From: Escarpia spicata
Lineage: Eukaryota; Annelida; Polychaeta; Sabellida; Siboglinidae
Direction: 5' to 3'
DNA length: 64,000 nucleotides
Assembly: GCA_963995525.1 (NCBI GenBank)
Contig: OZ023211.1
Coordinates: 54,140,189 to 54,204,188, forward strand
In this document: piece after piece, positions 53,286-59,056 of the stretch
Numbering within the stretch: position 1 is the stretch's first letter
Layout: every line of letters starts with the position of its first letter
Notes under the pieces: model-generated
The model's database searches: none
The model's input: only the letters and a program-made list of their open reading frames with translations
What the model was told of the DNA's origin: nothing
Position numbers and translations under genes: made by a program

Positions 53286-53600
53286 GGCAAAAGTGTTTTT
53301 TGCAAACTGCAAAAAAAGTGTGTATTCGGACTTTGACATGCTCTAGATGCCACAAAAATTTACGTACAGCCATCTTTTTACGTGCCGGTGAAATGCTGTC
53401 CAATTATCTGTAAGTTGCCACCTATAATGTATACAATAATATATATATACACTATATATATATATAAGGCGTTTGATATTTTCGGACGTGCGCGGTACCT
53501 GATGAAAGACGTCGTTGTAGAGCGCGTGCGTTATTCCGCAATTGGTGGAGCGCGTCTTCCGGTTGCGCAGTTCCTCCTCTCGGTGCTCGAACACGGCCAC
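19813..53600 (-). CDS. WD40-repeat protein, WDR49/WDR64/EFCAB8-like (12 exons seen, 5' incomplete)
   Basis: Minus-strand exons in transcript order: 53600-53499, 53127-52951, 42525-42235, 41763-41123, 40555-40360, 39265-39035, 27085-26966, 26325-25915, 24372-24190, 23569-23354, 22566-22486, 20031-19813. All have AG acceptors, GT donors and matching phases (phase 0 except between 41123 and 40555, phase 2). The total is 2868 nt: 955 aa plus TAG. WD40 blades are clear ([75 protein letters not shown]). A ~180-aa hydrophilic octapeptide-repeat insert splits the WD40 region. The C-terminal third is charged and non-WD40. The order of blades and the [15 protein letters not shown] entry fit the WDR49/WDR64/EFCAB8 group, which in animals is largely cilium- or testis-associated. 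The family call is from motif memory. Upstream exons are missing. Confidence 0.85.
20425..20530 (-). repeat. Interspersed repeat family A, copy 2 (diverged)
   Basis: The reverse complement contains TTTATTGGGCAT, CATTCAAATTTCGAAC, TTTCGGGATCATTAAACGCAACTTGGCTGGGAG, which aligns with copies 1, 3 and 4. Confidence 0.55.
20961..21213. mobile_element. Inverted-repeat MITE with AGACC/GGTCT arms
   Basis: The left arm starts TTTCGCCCGACCAGACCAGA. The right arm ends TCTGGTTTGGTCTGGTCAGG followed by CGAAA, its reverse complement. Inner arms also pair (ACTGCAGTGTAGTGTGTACA near 21020 with TGTGTACACTGCAGT near 21151). The core carries GGCGTGACGTCATAATCACG. It has no coding capacity and is a non-autonomous foldback DNA transposon by structure. 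No clear target-site duplication was established. Confidence 0.65.
22287..22472. repeat. (CGCA)n / (CA)n compound microsatellite
   Basis: An ACGC-rich then CA-rich tract. Long open frames here (Cys/Val or His/Thr repeats) are artefacts. Confidence 0.95.
22486..22566 (-). CDS. WD40 gene exon 11 (27 codons)
   Basis: The acceptor is CGATTGCAG. It encodes [17 protein letters not shown] then [10 protein letters not shown]. The donor is GTGGGA, which is weak. Phase 0 in and out. It lies between CAGG- and CA-type microsatellites. Start and donor are the least certain of the gene. Confidence 0.6.
22599..22674. repeat. (CAGG)n / (CAGA)n microsatellite
   Basis: About 8 GCAG/CAGG units followed by CAGACAGA units, immediately upstream (minus sense) of the exon at 22486-22566. 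Confidence 0.93.
23040..23345 (+). repeat. Interspersed repeat family A, copy 3
   Basis: It contains AACAGGAAGTCTGCTG, TGCCAATAAAGCTTGTTTTG, TGGGCTTACG (twice) and a tail with ACAGACTGCCTCC, as in copy 4. It ends a few bases from the donor of the exon at 23354. Confidence 0.75.
23354..23569 (-). CDS. WD40 gene exon 10 (charged C-terminal region)
   Basis: Acceptor TATTGCAG, donor GTTAGC, 72 codons, phase 0 both sides. It encodes [19 protein letters not shown], an acidic DDADIDDIL segment and a basic [18 protein letters not shown] motif. No domain was recognised. It resembles the non-WD40 tail of WDR64/EFCAB8-like proteins. Confidence 0.8.
23577..23752. repeat. (CATACGTG)n-like microsatellite
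   Basis: Imperfect CATACGTG/CATACATA repeats, giving spurious Tyr/Val/Cys/Arg reading frames on both strands. Confidence 0.9.
24190..24372 (-). CDS. WD40 gene exon 9
   Basis: Acceptor GATGTTACAG, donor GTGCGT, 61 codons, phase 0. It encodes [19 protein letters not shown], a basic amphipathic segment, and ends [11 protein letters not shown]. No known domain. Confidence 0.78.
24420..24745 (+). repeat. Interspersed repeat family A, copy 4
   Basis: It shares AACAGGAAGTCTGC, TTGTTTCGAAACTGGGTG, CAAATTGCGACCGTTGTTAC, AACACAATTTGGCGGGCA and ACATACTGCCTCC with the other copies. Confidence 0.75.
25360..25905. repeat. Possible MITE with imperfect terminal inverted repeats
   Basis: The left end (CTAATAGGCAATTCAGGCACGC, near 25372) and the reverse complement of the right end (AATGGCGAATTAAGACATGCG, near 25880-25903) pair imperfectly. 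Both sides carry GGGCCCACG. No coding capacity. The right end lies only about 10 bp from the donor of the next exon. Confidence 0.4.
25915..26325 (-). CDS. WD40 gene exon 8: last WD40 blade and basic tail
   Basis: Acceptor GCATCCTACAG, donor GTACGA, 137 codons. It begins with [20 protein letters not shown], a complete WD40 strand pair, then [15 protein letters not shown], which is characteristic of the WDR49/WDR64 group. Next comes a [11 protein letters not shown] low-complexity repeat. It ends with a Lys-rich EAKKKKKLQ. Confidence 0.85.
26352..26515. repeat. (GT)n / (GCGT)n microsatellite
   Basis: A GT- and GCGT-rich tract directly upstream (minus sense) of the exon acceptor at 26326. Confidence 0.93.
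26590..26850. repeat. ~31-bp degenerate tandem repeat
   Basis: Repeated AGAGACAACTGAGAACAA(C/T)ACGAATAGA-type units, about 8 copies, produce a spurious Leu/Val-rich minus-strand frame. Confidence 0.8.
26966..27085 (-). CDS. WD40 gene exon 7 (40 codons)
   Basis: Acceptor TTTCCTACAG, donor GTGAGT. It encodes [17 protein letters not shown] and ends [12 protein letters not shown], the first half of a WD40 blade completed by exon 8. The 3' half is duplicated just downstream in the intron (about 26905-26962), with the copied donor changed from GT to TT. Confidence 0.8.
28945..29352. repeat. (TAC)n trinucleotide microsatellite
   Basis: About 400 bp of TAC/TAT/TGC trinucleotides. It gives poly-Thr, poly-Leu, poly-Val and poly-Ser frames on both strands, which are not genes. 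Confidence 0.97.
30380..31054 (+). pseudogene. LINE ORF1 (coiled coil + nucleic-acid-binding domain)
   Basis: From [20 protein letters not shown] it has a predicted coiled coil, one in-frame TGA (30552), a [11 protein letters not shown] linker, then [13 protein letters not shown] and DLPQRR, like an L1 ORF1p-type RRM/CTD fold. Its function would be RNA chaperoning in retrotransposition. The fold assignment is by pattern only. Confidence 0.6.
31111..32313 (+). CDS. LINE ORF2 N-terminal AP endonuclease (open, 400 aa)
   Basis: It is uninterrupted from ATG. Endonuclease motifs are [25 protein letters not shown] (catalytic Glu), [28 protein letters not shown] (Asp/Asn), [18 protein letters not shown] and [11 protein letters not shown] (catalytic Asp-His). 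It nicks target DNA in target-primed reverse transcription. Downstream frameshifts separate it from the RT. Confidence 0.85.
   Translation: MASDNTTMDMTSSHDNVDDCDLKVEQFHYKYHDVCVPGLQTDSDNNVFNDDLPSSKYYLHPPTHKDISEYLKIIHFNARSLNANFKQIETYLDDLNMVFDVIAISETWNEPAASQQYNLPMYNSFQVDRDNVRGGGVAIYVHKEISCSKVQNKSLAVSDIFECVTVELTIEHQKNAIVSCIYRKPASNVDTFCENMEQIFGNIRTNKTVFLCGDFNVDILKHENHVGTTLFLNTMYNLGLHPVISKPTRVTKDTATLIDNIFTNGINKRTTNGILISDITDHFSVFTLCKYGMIKQNSQCQNYVRNLKNENINSLIADLSCKTWEHVVNANDVNMAYDTFLEIFKGKYDKNFPANKIKTKHVNRQKPWITNGLKNACHKKNYLYRRFLKSRSNETEQCYK
32650..34175 (+). pseudogene. LINE ORF2 reverse transcriptase, frameshifted
   Basis: Pieces in several frames show [59 protein letters not shown], [41 protein letters not shown] (catalytic FADD) and [14 protein letters not shown] at the C-terminus. 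Catalytic Asp residues survive but the reading frame is broken in at least four places. Confidence 0.82.
34594..35139 (+). CDS. SGNH-hydrolase-like N-terminal domain of the Penelope-like element
   Basis: An open 181-aa frame. Block I is [12 protein letters not shown] (Ser30), block II YPGGKI (Gly50/51), block [12 protein letters not shown] (Asn81) and block [11 protein letters not shown] (Asp160, His163). All four SGNH family signatures and the Ser-Asp-His set are present with normal spacing, so it may be a GDSL-type esterase/acylhydrolase fold. The frame is followed, after a frameshift, by the N-terminal segment of a PLE reverse transcriptase. It could therefore be a domain of the same ancestral polyprotein. 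The first codon is uncertain. Confidence 0.7.
   Translation: MPSIHRSAKCKKYSWKLPIITKRVVILGDSNFSRITESKERDIQVDSYPGGKIRNLEQMMMHSAETDGIHPEIVILSVGINDRANKPSVTTIPNLRRMAARAGKCFPHSIIAIPETNFSDRLPLVEQEYIIRTSESLLDIKGIVVIPKLEESSFKTNTSDIIHWTPETANKMLTHWLCHLN
35130..36657 (+). pseudogene. Penelope-like reverse transcriptase core, frameshifted
   Basis: Segments: [21 protein letters not shown] (PLE RT N-terminus, 35205-35270), [42 protein letters not shown] (first catalytic Asp), [17 protein letters not shown], and [14 protein letters not shown] (YLDD catalytic box, near 36295-36335). [37 protein letters not shown] and SQLLRFHRI follow. The order matches canonical PLE RT. Confidence 0.82.
36660..37102 (+). pseudogene. 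GIY-YIG endonuclease domain of the Penelope-like element
   Basis: [12 protein letters not shown] carries the GIY equivalent. [20 protein letters not shown] carries the YIG equivalent (YVG), the catalytic Arg and a His. [16 protein letters not shown] and [13 protein letters not shown] form the end. Cysteine pairs between the two motifs are typical of PLE endonucleases, which nick target DNA. Confidence 0.82.
37300..38228. other. Intronic sequence after the Penelope-like element
   Basis: No element or gene was recognised. It includes short TA tracts and, at 38176-38224, a (CTAATA)n-like trinucleotide repeat. Confidence 0.4.
38228..38940. mobile_element. Large foldback (inverted-repeat) element, copy 1
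   Basis: Left arm segments (GGTATCATTTGAAAGGATGC 38230; AATCGTGCCGTTTTCGGTGT 38287; CGAACGATGTTGGC 38321; GCACCATTTCTTGATTTCAT 38408; AGCTCCACCCACTT 38434) pair in order with the right arm read in reverse complement (38618-38850). The centre is GTGACGTCACAAT...ATTGTGACGTCAC. The right end carries TTTTTCGCTCGCTTATCTAT (38911). It has no coding capacity. A related copy lies at 56953. Confidence 0.7.
39035..39265 (-). CDS. WD40 gene exon 6: WD40 blade
   Basis: Acceptor CCTATTCGCAG, donor GTAGGA, 77 codons, phase 0. It encodes [17 protein letters not shown], then [19 protein letters not shown] and [17 protein letters not shown], a complete WD40 repeat with the terminal WD dipeptide. Confidence 0.88.
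39479..39560. repeat. (TGCG)n microsatellite
   Basis: About 17 GTGC/TGCG units in the intron between exons 5 and 6. It gives spurious Ala/Cys/Val/Arg frames. Confidence 0.95.
40360..40555 (-). CDS. WD40 gene exon 5
   Basis: Acceptor TGCCGTAG, donor GTGGCT. The first base completes the Arg codon begun by exon 4. It encodes a basic region ([19 protein letters not shown], then [20 protein letters not shown]) with no WD40 motif, perhaps a helical linker. Confidence 0.72.
40876..41008. repeat. (CA)n / (TA)n compound microsatellite
   Basis: ACAC-rich then TATA-rich tracts separated by CAGTGTG. No gene. Confidence 0.95.
41123..41763 (-). CDS. WD40 gene exon 4: octapeptide-repeat linker
   Basis: Acceptor CTGCGCAG, donor GTAAAG, 213 codons plus 2 nt. 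After [16 protein letters not shown] it contains about 18 tandem octapeptides (consensus K-S-x-x-D/N-V-G/A-S/N). An inner set is organised as a 72-bp (3-octad) unit repeated three times exactly (starts near 41339, 41411, 41483). It then ends in an acidic [15 protein letters not shown] patch. Hydrophilic and probably disordered, it is inserted between WD40 blades. The flanking splice sites and the open frame across the repeats argue it is coding. Confidence 0.82.
41768..41950. repeat. (GGGT)n-type degenerate microsatellite
   Basis: GGTGGGTGGATGG-like imperfect repeats directly upstream (minus sense) of exon 4. They give spurious Pro/Thr/His and Gly/Trp frames. Confidence 0.9.
42235..42525 (-). 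CDS. WD40 gene exon 3: two WD40 blades
   Basis: Acceptor GATCTGCAG, donor GTGAGT, 97 codons, phase 0. It encodes [11 protein letters not shown], then [20 protein letters not shown], then [20 protein letters not shown] and GEVLIW. WD40 strands are clear and codon use is GC-rich compared with the flanking intron. Confidence 0.92.
42840..43790 (+). mobile_element. 5'-truncated Jockey/CR1-type LINE fragment
   Basis: It starts in the RT with [14 protein letters not shown], then [46 protein letters not shown] and, near the end, [18 protein letters not shown] and a conserved tail. Stops, frameshifts and a (TA)n tract near 43298 show decay. It shares its C-terminus with the fossil at 12680. Confidence 0.75.
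44655..49190. repeat. 43-bp satellite array: 105 monomers in register, with 26-monomer higher-order repeat
   Basis: The monomer core is GATAACAATAAGTACAGCAG plus TAATGACTATCAGACCTG and TGTA/TGCA variants. GATAAC positions 44659, 45906 and 49174 differ by exact multiples of 43 (29 and 105 units), so no net indel occurred in 4.5 kb. A variant block (ACGTACAGGAATAATG) recurs at 45901, 47019 and 48137, exactly 1118 bp (26 x 43) apart. The third higher-order copy lacks 8 monomers (GATAACATTAAG at 46895, 48013, 48787). Confidence 0.97.
49450..52135 (+). mobile_element. L2-like LINE, decayed, with 3' hairpin
   Basis: Endonuclease remnant: [32 protein letters not shown], then VCIYRPPGH after a 100-bp satellite insertion. 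The RT has [40 protein letters not shown] and the C-terminal [29 protein letters not shown] and [13 protein letters not shown] motif. Part of the RT is missing near 50830, where PFPTILLM jumps to [15 protein letters not shown]. The 3' end has a hairpin and TTATTATTATT tail (52050-52135). A reversed copy of the tail is at 18188. Confidence 0.82.
49692..49801. repeat. Satellite fragment inserted in the L2-like LINE, flanked by ATTTCATATT repeats
   Basis: About 2 satellite monomers (GATAAC at 49721 and 49764, 43 bp apart) lie between two copies of ATTTCATATT (49692-49701 and 49792-49801). Removing one repeat plus the insert (100 bp) brings the endonuclease reading frame back into continuity. Confidence 0.85.
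52951..53127 (-). CDS. WD40 gene exon 2: WD40 blade
   Basis: Acceptor TTGAATAG, donor GTGATT, 59 codons, phase 0. It encodes [20 protein letters not shown], then VLQFTA and [23 protein letters not shown]40 strands and the GD/WD residues are clear. Confidence 0.9.
53218..53468. repeat. (TA)n tracts
   Basis: Three TATATA runs at about 53218-53247, 53261-53285 and 53438-53467 in the first visible intron. Confidence 0.9.
53499..53600 (-). CDS. WD40 gene exon 1 of those visible (34 codons)
   Basis: Acceptor ATTTGTCCTCAG, donor GTACCG, phase 0 both sides. It encodes [15 protein letters not shown] then [19 protein letters not shown]. Joined to exon 2 it reads [11 protein letters not shown], a standard blade. 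It begins at an acceptor, so the 5' exons are upstream. Confidence 0.82.
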
Positions 53601-54109
53601 CTGAGGACAAATCACTACGTCACATCCGGGTACAACCACTCGGCCACTGCGCCCCATGTGTATTTAATGCCTGTAGTTATTGCGTGTAATATATGGACAT
53701 ACATATGTAATCCTCTTGTTGTAATGGCCCACTCATTTTACTAGCGATTTTCTTTTATATAAGGTAAATAATTGTTTAAATTCATTCACATGATGGCTCC
53801 AGCGACAGCGACTACATTTAGTTTTAGGAGAGTCTCCCGACCCCTATTATGACATAATCTTTTATTTTCTGTCATACATTATATACGTATCACTTTTGTT
53901 TTCATGTCGACTCGATTACATATATGTTTTTTGTTTGTTTTCGTAACATTTATTGTGTTGTATTGAGTATTTTGGGACAATTAAATATTTCATGTTCATG
54001 TTCATGTCTCCATAAAATATGACCAACATAGGAAGGTGGTGCGTTTATACGCAGGGGTCCTCCCCTTACTATCAGAAACGTAAGCATGTGACTACACTAC
54101 AAGTTTTTG

Positions 54110-54385
54110 TAGATGGTTTTCTATAGAATATTATGTACTATTGAATTCAATAGAATCCTGTAGAGTTCTATTCTAATAAATTGGTGTAGCCATCAACATT
54201 CTATATATTTATATAAAATTGAAATAATAGCCATAATAGTATATATAATTATATACAGGTCTATATAATTGTATATGATTTTATAGAAAAGTTAAGTAGC
54301 CACAACAATTCTATAGAATTATATATATATATATATACAATCTATAGGTTTATATATATATATATATATATACATATACATACAC
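54110..54385. repeat. AT-rich degenerate TCTATAGA-type repeat and (TA)n
   Basis: Repeated TCTATA(G/T)A and TATATAATTATATA blocks just before the RTE fragment. Simple-sequence expansion; no gene. Confidence 0.6.
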
Positions 54386-55874
54386 ACAATTTATAGGAGA
54401 TGGACATGGAAAAGCCCAAATGGAGAAACAAAGAATGAAATTGACTACATCCTGACAAACAGGCCAGACATGGTCACTGACGTAACTGTCATCAACCAAG
54501 TCAACATCTAAAGTGACCACAGAATGGTAATGAGCAACATCAAACTGGACGTCAAGGTTGAAAAGGAAGAAGTTGATAAACAAGAGACCACCAAGTGCTG
54601 ATACCACACAATTAGGAAAAAACATCGAATTCCAACTCGAACTGCGAAATCGATTCGAGACACAACAAGAACTAGACGACATCGACACCATGAGCGAAAA
54701 CATCACTGAGATGATCCAACTAAGTGCGACAAGTGTAGCCAAAGCAATCAACGGGCATGTAAAGACGAGAATATCGTCACCGACACGAGCACTGAAGAAG
54801 AAACGACGAGGAATGGTGAATAACGGAGACCGTAAAAAACAAATAGAGTGCGCAGAAATGTGAAAGACCATCAAAAAGAAAGCGAAGGAGGACACCAGGA
54901 AGTACAAACAACAGATAATACGAGAAACGAGTATGGCATCAAAGAGCGTGAAGAAAGCAAGAAGAACGCAGGTACTAGGCCGAGACAGACTGATTACACT
55001 TCTAGACAAGCAGGGTAAATAAATACAAGACCAAGATATGATCATGGAACGAATAGAGGAATTCTACACCGAGCTATATGACAATAAACAGAGTACCATA
55101 ATTCACACCGACCCGAAAGAGGTAACAGAGATAACACCATGGGAAGTGGAAGCTGCGCTAAGAAATATGAAGAACGGGAAGACATCAGGCAACGACCATG
55201 TGAACATTGAAACATTAAAAGCAGGAAAAGATATAATCTCGAAGACACTGGCTAAGCTGTATACTAAATGCTTATCAGAATGCCGAATACCCACTGCATG
55301 GAAGAACGCAAAGATGGTGATAATCTTCAAGAAGACTTAAAGAACTACATACCGATATGTTTGTTATCAAACATCTACACATTACTCACAAAGATACTAA
55401 CGAATAGGCTAGAGAAGACACTCGACGAAAACCAACCACGAGATCAAATAGGATTCAGAAGCAGGTACTCAACGACAGACCACATACACGTCGTAAACCA
55501 AGTAAAAGAGAAGTGCCGAGAATATAATACCCCGCTCTGCATCGCTTTCGTCGACTACGGGAAGGCTTTCGACTCGGTGCAAACTCAAGCAATACTGACC
55601 TCCCTTCAAGAACAAGGGATAGACGACACCATATCGCCCAAGCTGTTTACGCCAACACTCGAAAGCATATCCGGAAGACTGACCTAGGAAACCAGAGGCT
55701 TGAGGATAGACGGAGAGTATCTCAGTCATCTTCGCTTCGCCGACAACATACTCACATGCGCTACTACACCGCAAGATCTACAAAAAATGTTGCAGGAGCT
55801 AGCTGATGAAAATGAAAAACAAGGTCTGAAAATTAACATTTCAAAGACAAAAATGATGCTAGAAAATGATACAT

Positions 55875-55948
<74 letters not shown>

Positions 55949-56575
55949 ACACCACGCACACAGGGAACGTTAAAAGCTACGTCTATCTTGAACAACGATA
56001 CACTATCAGAGACAAAAACCAAGACAAGGAGATTCAAAGAAGAATCACCGCCGGCTGGACAGTATTCGCCAAACACCGCAACAACCTCGAGGGTAACTTT
56101 GAAACCTGCTTGAAGAGACAAGTCTACAACTCATGCGTACTTCCAGCAATGATATACGGCGCGGAAACATGGGCACTCACCTTCCAGGCAAAGAACAAGC
56201 TAGCAGCCGCACAAACAAAGATAGAAAAAAGTATGTTAAACATCACATATCAGGATAAAAAACAAAAACATCTGAGTATGAGAGAAGACAAAGGTCATAG
56301 ACGTGATAGAACAAATCAGAAGACAGAAGTGGACCTGGGCAGGGCACATCAGCGTACCACAACCTGGAGACCTTACAAAGGAAACGATCTAGAGGAAGAC
56401 CGGCGAGACTGTGGATAAACGAATTAGACGAGTACTGGAAGAGCACCGTCTGGCAGAGGATAGCGCAAGACAGGCAGATTTGTACACGACATGCTGAGGC
56501 CTTCGCCCAACCACGGGACACTACGGCTGCACAATGATGACGATGATGATGGTGAAATACACAGACAGTAAGTGT
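54386..56575 (+). mobile_element. 5'-truncated RTE-type LINE with (TGA)n tail
   Basis: It begins in the endonuclease C-terminus (WTWKSPNGE, EIDYILTNRPD), then EEFYTELYDN, KNGKTSGNDHVNIE, RIPTAWKNAKMVIIFKK, PICLLSNIYTLLTKIL, QIGFRSRYSTTDHI, AFVDYGKAFDSVQT, LRFADNILTCA and the tail GAETWAL, GRARRLWINE-type. The 3' tail ATGATGACGATGATGATGG (56535) is typical of RTE. Several frameshifts. The RT is interrupted by an (AT)n run at 55877-55947. Confidence 0.82.
55877..55947. repeat. (AT)n microsatellite inside the LINE RT
   Basis: About 35 AT units between LINE codons for NISKTKMML and the downstream PRTQGTLKATS-type sequence. It is read as Tyr-Ile repeats in the LINE frame. Confidence 0.95.
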
Positions 56576-56579
56576 TTAT

Positions 56580-56950
56580 ATTATGTAATTTATAACCAAA
56601 GAGGTAAAGAGTTAGTAAATCATATATTGCATATATAACAGTTTTGAACTGCGCACTGTTCTGTGTAAGTATTCAGATAACAAATCTCCCGTGTTGAGTT
56701 TCTCGATAACAACATTTTAGAATTTGACGAAAATTCTATGAGTCAATGACATGAAAAGCATCACCTTGTCACATTGTGATAACATCGTAATAGTTATTTT
56801 GTGTACATGACTAAAAACGTTAACATGATGGTTGCTTACCCATAGTAAAACAACATGTATAGATTTCTACATAAAAACAGAGCCTAGTAACATGTGTTAT
56901 ACAGAACTATAAAATACTTTACCAGATCGACTGTAGAATTCTATACTACA
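56580..56950. other. Unique AT-rich spacer
   Basis: No element or gene was seen. Confidence 0.35.
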
Positions 56951-56952
56951 TA

Positions 56953-57345
56953 ATATCAAAAATAGATAAGCGAGCGAAAAATTAACAACTCGGGACATGC
57001 CCAAAATCACTCAATTCAGCGGTCGCTAGCAAACTTACGGTTCATCCGATCCCAAATATCTTGGTACCGCTTGAAAGATAACTTTTTCATCTACGTAATA
57101 AATAGCACGGTTGATCATATTAAAGTATACTTTCACCACGTTGATCTGAAATATGGTTATTTTCATCCGCTTGAACTCAGCGAACGATGTTAGCGTCGGG
57201 TATTCTACGCCGTCTGTCGGCGGAACTGCACATTTCCTGTCAATCACCGCTGCGTTACTATGGCATCGCACATGGCCCATCTGAGCAGTTGATGTTTACA
57301 TGTTAAGCTCAACCCACTTAGTCCTCATAAGTTTAGGAGTAAATT
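56953..57345 (+). mobile_element. Foldback element family, copy 2 (one arm)
   Basis: It starts with CAAAAATAGATAAGCGAGCG, the reverse complement of the right end of the copy at 38940. It continues TTACGGTTCATCCGA, TTGGTACCGCTTGAAAG, CGAACGATGTTAGCGTCGGG and AGCTCAACCCACTTA in the same order as the arm of copy 1. The second arm was not found, so it is probably truncated. Confidence 0.65.
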
Positions 57346-57805
57346 GCTACATGCTATTACATTAATGTATAGTGTTTATATTGATACACGATCAAGTATA
57401 TAATAATTTATAATAATTTTATACTTTAGTCGTCATACCACATATTTATTTTTTATCTGACATTTTAATTGAAACTAATAATGTATTACTGTAGTTACTT
57501 ATTAATTAACTCATATATATATATTTATAATATATTTATCTCGCAATTTACTATATAGTTGTTTTATATAGTTATGTATTTATATATATACTTATTTTTA
57601 CTACGTATGATATATAATATAATTTACATCAATATTATCTTTGATTTAATTTCTCTAGTTCAGTTTTGTATTGATATGTTTTACTTGTATTGTTATTATT
57701 ATATTTATTTCTTATAATTTCTAACGACTATTGTCAACACTACTGAACAGAGTTCTACTTTGGATTTTAGTGTATAAATAAAGTTATTATTATTATTATT
57801 ATTAT
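57345..57805. other. AT-rich spacer ending in (TTA)n
   Basis: Very AT-rich; AATAAAG(TTATTA)n at 57776-57804 resembles the 3' tail of a short retroelement. No coding sequence was seen. Confidence 0.35.
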
Positions 57806-58141
57806 ATGTGTGCTAATAACAAGGGAAACAAACTGCAGCAACTGCAAATATGTATAATTAGCCAGGCCTACAAACAAAATAATAATGAAATCGCAAGAGG
57901 AACCGATTTACGTCGCCTGCGTCGCTTTTTACTTTTAGTTAAAAGCGTCAAGTGGCGGACTGCCTCACGGCGCCATTTGCAGTTTACAGTAGAAACAGCG
58001 ACAGTATTGACGTTCATCGACTTTTGCGTGTGTTGTGCAAGGTTGTGTCGTTATAAAGCCGACATTAACCGTCACCTTGTCAAAGTTTCTTGACGAAACG
58101 GCGAGCTGCAGGCGCAGTACACGGCATCGGTTTGTCCAAAC

Positions 58142-58348
58142 TGTTAGAATAAGTAGTTATTCTATCCGGTCGCCAGATGGCGCTATTGACGTTTATGTTA
58201 CGTGACATTTCTTAGAGTTGCATTTCGTGTTTACAATCGTTGATGCGAGCATGCGCAGTCTCAGTTCGGGTTCGACCACGCCAAACCGAGTTTAATAAGA
58301 GTCATTTCGTGATACATAATTGGTTGTCAATTAACGATTATTGAAACA
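58142..58348 (+). repeat. 5' LTR
   Basis: TG...CA termini; 207 bp; 6 substitutions relative to the 3' LTR. Confidence 0.95.
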
Positions 58349-58446
58349 TGGTGTCAGAAAGAGCGAACTAGAGGTTAATTGGAACTCAGTGAACGTAAAA
58401 TCGCGGTGAAAGAAGGTTAGTCCGTTCTATTTTGACTACAAAAGTG

Positions 58447-59056
58447 ATGGAACGATTCCTTCTCCCCGACCCGCTTCCCGTGTCCGGCAATCTGCCAAAG
58501 CAATGGCTGCGTTTCAAAAAGCAGTTCACGCAGTTCATCGACGCCCGTGACAAAGCTGACGCGAACGCAAAGACGAAAACGGCGATTCTACTACGCTGTA
58601 TCGGTGACAAAGGGAATGACATCTATGACAACTTCACGTTTGAAGGCGTTCCAACGTTTGATGACGTCATCGCGAAGTTTGATGAATTCTGCCGTCCTAG
58701 AGTGAGCGTGTTTGCATCCAGACATCACTTCCTCACCATGAAGCAGAACGATCGCTCTATTGATGACTACATTACGGCCTTAAAGAAGCAGGTCCGTGAA
58801 TGTGCATTTGGCGATCTGAGGGACGACATGGTTCTTCACGCGCTAACGTTGACACGGAAGGCGAAATGCGGAAGCTCAAACTGAATGAGGAAGTGCAGGC
58901 GAGACAGAAGAAGGCTAAACGCAGGCCGAGATCTCAACCGACTCACACGTCGAGCAACAAAGCGGACAAGTGTGGGAAGTGCGGCACAGAGCACCCGCCG
59001 AGACAATGTCCAGCATTCGGCAGTGAGTGCTACGGGCACTTCAGCACTACGACATG
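58447..59056 (+). pseudogene. Gag remnant with CCHC-type zinc knuckle
   Basis: From ATG at 58447 it has a capsid-like region (WLRFKKQFTQFIDARDKA, IDDYITALKKQVREC) to about 58860, then a frameshift. A basic region and the knuckle CGKCGTEHPPRQC (CX2CX3HX4C) follow in a second frame. It then runs into pol sequence at a deletion junction near 59030-59045. Confidence 0.82.

Noticed and set aside
53610..53660. tRNA-like box A (TGGCCGAGTGG on the minus strand) just upstream of a WD40 exon
   Set aside because: No proper box B, acceptor stem or cloverleaf at the right spacing. The B-like match lies in the exon itself.
54350..55045. 231-aa minus-strand hydrophobic frame
   Set aside because: It is antisense to the RTE LINE endonuclease/RT region, which has clear motifs in the other orientation.
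57806..58093. 95-aa plus-strand frame with Cys/His resembling a C2H2 zinc finger
   Set aside because: The Cys/His spacing does not fit a zinc finger, and the region is cut by the LTR element without support for splicing.
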